From assembly GCF_000703005.1 (NCBI RefSeq), contig NZ_JNLH01000001.1, positions 89,501-153,500 of the forward strand: a stretch of DNA of 64,000 nucleotides. The letters run 5' to 3'. The notes below the pieces were generated by a model, which saw only the letters and a program-made list of their open reading frames with translations, did no database searches and was not told where the DNA came from. Within the stretch, counting starts at the first letter, position 1. Every line of letters begins with the position of its first letter. Both the position numbers and the translations under genes were made by a program. The stretch is from Pseudobutyrivibrio ruminis HUN009. Its GTDB lineage: Bacteria > Bacillota > Clostridia > Lachnospirales > Lachnospiraceae. This document shows positions 58,918-64,000 of the stretch, piece after piece.

Positions 58918-59384
58918 TGATAGCTGATTACATTATTCAATTTATAGTAGCTATGGTGGCCACCTTAGCCTTTGCAATGATTTTTTCCGCACCAAAGTCA
59001 GAGCTTGTGTACTGTGGAATTTCCGGTGCAATCGGATGGATTTCCTATTCACTAATATCATCCATCCTTGGAGCACCAACACTTGGCAATATGGTAGGTT
59101 CTTTGTTCCTTACACTGTTTTCGCGTTCACTGGCTGTAAAAAGAAAAAATCCCGTCACCGTGTACCTTATAGCGGGAATTTTTCCACTGGTACCTGGTGC
59201 CGGAATCTACTATACTTCTTATTATTTAATTATGAACAACATGGAAACCTTTGGTTCTTACGGGTTATCCACTATCAAAACTGCAGGCGCAATCGTAATG
59301 GGAATCATCTTTGGTATGGCCTTCCCTCAAAGCTGGTTTAATACAGTTTTTGCACCTTCCTGTCATAAGTCATCAAGCCATTAA
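58917..59384 (+). CDS. threonine/serine exporter subunit, ThrE C-terminal half (DUF3815)
   Basis: 155 residues and about five helices, beginning MIADYIIQFIVAMVATLAFA, with the conserved IFPLVPGAGIYYTSYYLI segment of the ThrE_2 family. It overlaps the stop of the first half by one base, so translation is coupled and the two form one transporter. The gene end overlaps the convergent GH2 gene by 47 bases, which is long for two conserved genes. No terminator was seen between them. Confidence 0.9.
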   Translation: MIADYIIQFIVAMVATLAFAMIFSAPKSELVYCGISGAIGWISYSLISSILGAPTLGNMVGSLFLTLFSRSLAVKRKNPVTVYLIAGIFPLVPGAGIYYTSYYLIMNNMETFGSYGLSTIKTAGAIVMGIIFGMAFPQSWFNTVFAPSCHKSSSH

Positions 59385-61092
59385 CCTCATCTTCGATGTC
59401 AGTAGCTTGAGTAAATACAGCAGCACTTAGTCCCTCTTCCTGGAGGGACTTTATTTTTGCCATAAGCTCATCATAAGCATTCTGCAACTCATGTTGCTGT
59501 TGATATTTTTTGTATCCATAAACAGCGTCTCTCTTCACGTGAGTACCCACTTTAAGAGAATATCCACCATATTCAGAGATAACATAAGGTCTTCTATTTC
59601 GCTTTACCTTTAATTCTTCAAAATAAACATGTTCAGAGAATACATCTCCACAACCTTCATGGAACCAGCCGGAAGCTGCATCAATTGGCCTTGTATCATC
59701 GATTTCTTTGGCAAAATCAAGGCAACCTGCAGCATCAAACTGCCCCCATCCCTCATTAAATAGGCACCACTGGCCTAATGAAGGCACATTATAAAGCTGA
59801 TGCATCATTTCCTTGCATTCTTTGAACCATACTTCCTTAGATTTTTCAGTGTTTCTTCCAGTAAATCTAAGGAAAAGTCTGTTTTTATCTTTGGCATTAC
59901 CAAATGGTCGTACCACTGTAGGAATATTGCAAATCATATTCATATCGTATTTAGTTCCACCATTTACAATGTCCTGCCAAACTATCATTCCTAGCCTGTC
60001 ACAATGGAAATACCAGCGCATTGGTTCAATCTTGCAATGTTTACGAATCATGTTGAAGCCCAACGATTTGATAGTCTCAATATCGTTTATCATGGCAGCA
60101 TCTGAAGGAGGTGTCATGAGACTCTCAGGATAGTACCCCTGATCTAATATTCCATTCATAAAATATGGCTTATGATTCAGTGTAAGACGAGGTATCCCCT
60201 TCTCATCCCTATCTACACCAAAGTGCCTCATTGCAAAGTATGTAGAAAAGCTATCCTTGCCATAGTTTATATTTAAAAAATACAGAACAGGTTCTTCTGG
60301 CGACCACAGTTGATAATGATTAAGGTCCACGGTAACATAAAGCTTATCATCCTTGATTTTATCAACCCTATATTCTTTTATTAAATCCTGATTTGATGAT
60401 GTGATATCTAGGTGTCCCTTCATTTCAGACACCTTTATTATCATTTTAAGCTTGTTCCCATCAATGTCAGGATTAAGCTTTAAATCTGTTACAAAAGCAT
60501 CTGGGACCCATTCCATCCATACTGTCTGCCATATGCCGCTTTGTGCTGTATACCACATGCCTGATGGCTCAATACATTGTTTTCCTCTGGCATATCCAAT
60601 TCTATCTGTATAGTCCCTAACCTTTACCTTAAGCTCGTTATTTCCCTCTACAACATAATCTGTGATATCAAAGGTAAAAGAAGTAAAGCCACCTTCATGA
60701 GAGCCTAAATTAATGCCATTTAAAGACACATGGGCCACCTGATCTACCGCTCCGAAATGAAGTAGCAAATGCTTAGACCTTTTCACCTTGTCTATTTCAA
60801 ATACCTTTGTATATTCCAGTGTTTCCTCTGGAAGAAGCATGTGCATATCTGTACCAGAAAGCTTAGTTTCTGGTGAAAAAGGAACAAGTATACTGCCTGA
60901 ACTGCATACCTGTCCCTTTCCGTTTATTATTCGATAGTCCCACTGACCATTTAAGTTAATATAAGATTTTCGCTGAAGCTGAGGACGTGGATATTCTAAC
61001 AAGCCCTCAAACTTGTAATCCGTGCTCAACTCATATGTCTTTGAATCTTTACTAGGCTTAGCAATAGCTCCAAGCATTTCTTTCCAATACAT
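59338..61092 (-). CDS. glycoside hydrolase family 2 enzyme
   Basis: 584 residues, cytoplasmic. The ATG at 61092 (MYWKEMLGAIAKPSKDSKTY) has GGGGG about six bases upstream; an open extension runs back into the hairpin element C and is not likely translated. Domains: jelly-roll sugar-binding (about 30-200; INLNGQWDYRI, HVSLNGINLGSHEGGFTSF), immunoglobulin-like (200-300), barrel (300-584) with acid/base Glu in WCLFNEGWGQFD and nucleophile Glu in YVISEYGGYSL. Specificity (beta-galactosidase, glucuronidase or mannosidase) cannot be settled. It follows the MATE gene on the same strand. Confidence 0.9.
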   Translation of the reverse strand: MYWKEMLGAIAKPSKDSKTYELSTDYKFEGLLEYPRPQLQRKSYINLNGQWDYRIINGKGQVCSSGSILVPFSPETKLSGTDMHMLLPEETLEYTKVFEIDKVKRSKHLLLHFGAVDQVAHVSLNGINLGSHEGGFTSFTFDITDYVVEGNNELKVKVRDYTDRIGYARGKQCIEPSGMWYTAQSGIWQTVWMEWVPDAFVTDLKLNPDIDGNKLKMIIKVSEMKGHLDITSSNQDLIKEYRVDKIKDDKLYVTVDLNHYQLWSPEEPVLYFLNINYGKDSFSTYFAMRHFGVDRDEKGIPRLTLNHKPYFMNGILDQGYYPESLMTPPSDAAMINDIETIKSLGFNMIRKHCKIEPMRWYFHCDRLGMIVWQDIVNGGTKYDMNMICNIPTVVRPFGNAKDKNRLFLRFTGRNTEKSKEVWFKECKEMMHQLYNVPSLGQWCLFNEGWGQFDAAGCLDFAKEIDDTRPIDAASGWFHEGCGDVFSEHVYFEELKVKRNRRPYVISEYGGYSLKVGTHVKRDAVYGYKKYQQQHELQNAYDELMAKIKSLQEEGLSAAVFTQATDIEDEVNGLMTYDRKVQKLY

Positions 61093-61110
61093 AACTAACC
61101 CCCATAATCC

Positions 61111-61191
61111 GCCTGTCACGCTCACAAGCATGATAATTCTACGCTCGAGCATTTCTCGCTTTAGAATTATCATAGCTTGTTAGCTACAGGC
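61111..61191 (-). repeat. intercistronic hairpin element C (MATE-GH2)
   Basis: Inverted repeat with outer arms GCCTGT (61111-61116)/ACAGGC (61186-61191), then CACAAGC/GCTTGTTAG, and long inner arms ATGATAATTCTA/TAGAATTATCAT. On the transcribed strand it ends about ten bases before the GGGGG of the GH2 gene. Same layout as element A with other arm bases. Confidence 0.75.
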
Positions 61192-61238
61192 TCACTTAGT
61201 GTTTAGCTTTTACCGCTTAACGTTTATTAATTCACGAT

Positions 61239-62603
61239 TTAAATTCGCACCTCAGATGCTTTGCGCTTTACCCAGGCGCGATATACCAACACGAGGCAGA
61301 TGCTGTGGACGCTAAGTGTCAACAGCCAGCTTCCTGGGTATGAGAAAAACAGTACTGATTGTGTATGATGAACACGGAAATATGTGGCAATCCAGATTAA
61401 TCTGGTTGCACATGCCCCCAACAACGACACTATCATAGGAACTGTAGAACGTCCCAATCCTCTCAGCCCACCTGTTAGTGTATCCATGACTCCACAAAGG
61501 AAGTACGGACAACAAACCCAGAAAAGACGCAGTGTTCCGGCCGCTATAGCATCTGCACTGTCTGTGTAGATACCAAGCAATGGTGTTGCAAAATGGTATG
61601 CTAAATTGCCCAAAGCAAGACCAACAACCATTACAATTCCAAGTGTCTCAAATATTACCTTCTTAACACGATGCTCATCTCCAGCTCCGTAGTTTTGACC
61701 AACGAATGTAACTGTCGTCTGTGAAACTGAGTTCATAGAAACATACACGAAACCTTCGATGCTGGCAGCAGCTGACGATCCAGCTATTACCGCAGTACCA
61801 AATGAATTGATTGCCGACTGAATAACAACATTAGACAGAGAGAAGACAGTTCCCTGAATTCCAGCAGGTAATCCAATTCTTATAATACGATTTAATATTC
61901 TCTTATCTATTTTAATCTTAGAAAACTCAAGTCGTAATGCATCTTCTTGCTTCATAAAGAAGCCAACTAATAGAAAACAAGAGATATAGCTAGATGTGGC
62001 AGTAGCAATAGCAACTCCTGCAACACCCATATTGAAACAAATAACCAGAATAAGATTTAAAATAACATTAACAACACCGGCAATACTAAGGAAAACAAGA
62101 GGATGAGTAGTATCTCCTGCTGCCCTAAGAATTGCTGCCAGGAAGTTGTACAGCATGATAGCTGGCATCGCAATGAAATATATACGAACATACAAGGCTG
62201 CCAAGCCAATAACATCTTCAGGTGACCCCATTATCTCAAGTATAGGTCTGGCCAAAAACAATCCAACAAATACAAGAAATACGCCACAAATCAATGAAAA
62301 AGCAGTGCTTGTATGAACTGTCTTTTTAACGTCGTCATGGTGATTTGCGCCATAAAACTGAGCTGCGCATACATTTGCACCAACGGACATACCAATAAAC
62401 AAGTTAGTCATTAAATTTATAAGGGAACCTGTAGAACCAACTGCTGCAAGGCTTGCTTCGCCGGCAAAACGACCCACTACTATTACATCAGCTGCATTAA
62501 AAAGAAGTTGCAAGACACCTGACAAAATAATAGGTATTGTAAAGATAATTAATTTGCCCAAGAGGGGACCATGGGTCATATCGATTTTTTTTGAATTATT
62601 CAT
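61239..62603 (-). CDS. MATE family efflux transporter
   Basis: Twelve-helix membrane antiporter of 454 residues exporting drugs or metabolites with Na+ or H+. The two six-helix halves begin LIIFTIPIILSGVLQLLFNAAD and RIIRIGLPAGIQGTVFSLSNVV, each with the typical Pro-rich first helix and DVIVVGRFAGEASLAAVGST. No Shine-Dalgarno is evident before the ATG at 62603. It precedes the GH2 gene on the same strand, with element C between. Cargo unknown. Confidence 0.92.
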   Translation of the reverse strand: MNNSKKIDMTHGPLLGKLIIFTIPIILSGVLQLLFNAADVIVVGRFAGEASLAAVGSTGSLINLMTNLFIGMSVGANVCAAQFYGANHHDDVKKTVHTSTAFSLICGVFLVFVGLFLARPILEIMGSPEDVIGLAALYVRIYFIAMPAIMLYNFLAAILRAAGDTTHPLVFLSIAGVVNVILNLILVICFNMGVAGVAIATATSSYISCFLLVGFFMKQEDALRLEFSKIKIDKRILNRIIRIGLPAGIQGTVFSLSNVVIQSAINSFGTAVIAGSSAAASIEGFVYVSMNSVSQTTVTFVGQNYGAGDEHRVKKVIFETLGIVMVVGLALGNLAYHFATPLLGIYTDSADAIAAGTLRLFWVCCPYFLCGVMDTLTGGLRGLGRSTVPMIVSLLGACATRLIWIATYFRVHHTQSVLFFSYPGSWLLTLSVHSICLVLVYRAWVKRKASEVRI

Positions 62604-62627
62604 AGGATGATTTTAGCACTTTACCTT

Positions 62628-62670
62628 GCAAAATAAAAGCTTGAGGGCAAGCCCATGTGGACTTGCCCTC
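62628..62670 (-). terminator. intrinsic terminator of etfA
   Basis: GAGGGCAAG (62643-62651)/CTTGCCCTC (62662-62670), perfect nine-pair stem; on the minus strand followed by AAGCTTTTATTTTG. It ends the etf operon. Confidence 0.8.
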
Positions 62671-62740
62671 ATAAAATTAAAGAAAGAAATTATAGGAAAA
62701 ATCTATACTTCTAAAAGAATAGATATTGCCCTTAAAGGAA

Positions 62741-63784
62741 TTATTTTGAAGCGATCTCAGCCTTGAGTGCTTCTGTAAGAGCTGGAACGATCTTGTTAAG
62801 ATCTCCAACGATACCATAATCAGCTACGTCAAAGATAGGAGCTGTCTCATCTTTGTTGATAGCGATGATGATATCTGACTCTTCCATACCTGCTGTATGC
62901 TGGATAGCACCAGAGATACCAATTGCAAAGTAAACGTTTGGACGAACAGTCTTACCTGTCTGACCAACCTGAAGATCCTTTGGCTTCCATCCAGCATCTA
63001 CTACTGCACGTGAGCAAGATACTGTACCACCAAGAACCTCTGCAAGATCATCAAGGAGCTTGAAGTTCTCTGGAGAACCAACTCCACGACCACCAGATAC
63101 AAGGATCTTTGCATCCATGATATCTACTGTTGTTGCAACGTTCTTTACTACGTTAAGAATCTCAACGAATCTATTGTTTTCCTTAAGCTCTGGCTTGAAG
63201 TTGATAACTTCTGCCTTGCGGCCTGCCTGCTTCTCAAGCTTCTGCATAACACCTGGACGAACTGTAGCCATCTGTGGACGGTTGTCTGGGCATGCGATTG
63301 TAGCGATTGTGTTTCCACCGAATGCTGGACGAGTCATAAGAAGCTGATTGTGCTTCTGCTCCTGACCTTCTCTAGCCTGAAGTGGGAAATCACCAATCTC
63401 AAGTGATGTACAGTCAGCTGTAAGACCTGTCTTTACTCTAGCTGAAACTGTAGGACCAAGATCACGACCGATAGCTGTTGCACCAACGAGCATAATCTCT
63501 GGCTTGTACTCATTAATATAAGCTGTAAGAGCCTGTGCATATGGCTCTGTACGATATGTTTCAAGTGCTGGATCATCAATAACAACAACCTTGTCTGCAC
63601 CGTACTCACCAAGCTCATCTGCAAGGTTAGCAATGCCTGAACCAAGTACTACTGCTGTTACATCTGTTCCTAAATCTGCTGCAAGCTCATGTGCCTTGCC
63701 GATAAGTTCGAAGGCAATTGAGCTAAGTTTATTATCAACCTGCTGAGCGAATATAGCTACGCCCTTGTATTCTTCTAATGACAT
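62741..63784 (-). CDS. etfA: electron transfer flavoprotein subunit alpha
   Basis: Partner of EtfB and butyryl-CoA dehydrogenase; carries FAD and takes part in flavin-based electron bifurcation from NADH to ferredoxin and crotonyl-CoA in butyrate formers. At 347 residues the N-terminal domain I is KGVAIFAQQVDNKLSSIAFE, and the C-terminal FAD domain has LVSGGRGVGSPENF, QVGQTGKTVRPNVYFAIGIS, GAIQHTAGM and AINKDETAPIFDVADYGIVG. AGGAGG precedes the ATG. It follows etfB by 18 bases. The acyl-CoA dehydrogenase and other butyrate genes would be expected upstream, outside the window. Confidence 0.96.
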   Translation of the reverse strand: MSLEEYKGVAIFAQQVDNKLSSIAFELIGKAHELAADLGTDVTAVVLGSGIANLADELGEYGADKVVVIDDPALETYRTEPYAQALTAYINEYKPEIMLVGATAIGRDLGPTVSARVKTGLTADCTSLEIGDFPLQAREGQEQKHNQLLMTRPAFGGNTIATIACPDNRPQMATVRPGVMQKLEKQAGRKAEVINFKPELKENNRFVEILNVVKNVATTVDIMDAKILVSGGRGVGSPENFKLLDDLAEVLGGTVSCSRAVVDAGWKPKDLQVGQTGKTVRPNVYFAIGISGAIQHTAGMEESDIIIAINKDETAPIFDVADYGIVGDLNKIVPALTEALKAEIASK

Positions 63785-63802
63785 TATATTTGCCTCCTCT
63801 TA

Positions 63803-64000
63803 TTAAATTACATGCTTTTCTTTAAGCTTGCCAACGATATATTCTACTGACTCCTTAGGATCAAGTGCAACCTTCTCGCCTGCACCCTTACGAACCTTAT
63901 CAGAAGCCTTTGCAATCTTTGTTGGAGAACCAGCAAGACCGATGTTTGCATCATCAAGATCTGTAAGATCATCACGGCCCCATACTGTTACTTCCTTATC
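63803..64000 (-). CDS. etfB: electron transfer flavoprotein subunit beta, partial (C-terminus)
   Basis: The last 65 codons of a leftward gene entering from beyond the window edge. The translation DLDDANIGLAGSPTKIAKAS matches the end of EtfB, where GxxGSPT is conserved, and ends ESVEYIVGKLKEKHVI. It pairs with etfA, 18 bases downstream, whose AGGAGG lies in the gap. EtfB carries the bifurcating FAD and NADH site in clostridial enzymes, but those parts are outside the window. Confidence 0.9.
   Translation of the reverse strand, partial: DKEVTVWGRDDLTDLDDANIGLAGSPTKIAKASDKVRKGAGEKVALDPKESVEYIVGKLKEKHVI

Overview
The window looks like the chromosome of an anaerobic, plant-fibre-degrading member of the Lachnospiraceae (Butyrivibrio / Pseudobutyrivibrio / Roseburia type). 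Pointers are low-to-moderate GC, strong AGGAGG ribosome binding sites, an EtfB-EtfA pair of the butyrate pathway, a PPi-type phosphofructokinase, an anaerobic class III ribonucleotide reductase, many glycoside hydrolases (GH43, GH5, GH35, GH2) and an L-arabinose operon. Genus is an inference. No tRNA, rRNA, CRISPR array or intact insertion sequence was found.

Layout. 1-8.2 kb: heat shock and copper. clpB and hsp20 each sit behind a perfect HrcA/CIRCE operator that overlaps the promoter; then a copper ATPase with a heavy-metal domain at both ends and its repressor gene csoR. 8.3-18.5 kb: arabinose block. araA-tal-araB-araD and an AraC regulator run leftwards; a sugar ABC transporter and an intracellular GH43 enzyme run rightwards. 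18.6-30 kb: a long leftward run: small protein, GH5 cellulase, pepP-like, polA, coaE, FtsA-like ATPase, WalJ-like hydrolase, ACT protein, UPF0210 protein. 30-37 kb: small regulatory and accessory genes: an HTH gene with a small basic partner, a PPi-phosphofructokinase, a surface-repeat protein, a LuxR protein with a 12-helix membrane domain, and an RHH-nucleotidyltransferase/HEPN toxin-antitoxin pair. 37-45 kb: a signalling gene (binding protein-GGDEF-EAL) broken by a frameshift in a seven-base homopolymer, a zinc/manganese ABC transporter with a small Cys/His-rich membrane protein, and a cytidylate-kinase-like gene. 45-57.7 kb: aminotransferase, DUF3737 gene behind a MerR-type promoter, lipase-like protein, GH35, nrdD with a fused glutaredoxin domain and NrdR boxes, TPR lipoprotein, CNNM protein, cyclophilin, Mrp. 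57.7-64 kb: a cluster of three perfect DnaA boxes, a two-gene ThrE exporter, GH2, MATE pump, etfA and partial etfB.

How the genes fit together. Arabino-oligosaccharides are probably imported by the ABC transporter, cut inside the cell by GH43, and the arabinose passed through AraA, AraB and AraD to xylulose-5-phosphate, with transaldolase linking to the pentose phosphate pathway and glycolysis. Stress control is by HrcA, CsoR, NrdR and a MerR-type regulator, inferred from their operators.

The most unusual signals are a family of intercistronic hairpins with compensatory arms placed just upstream of ribosome binding sites, a cluster of TTAAGTGAAT repeats before copA, an internal start that could release a CopZ-like chaperone from copA, the DnaA-box cluster away from dnaA, and the RHH-MNT/HEPN module with its palindromic operator.
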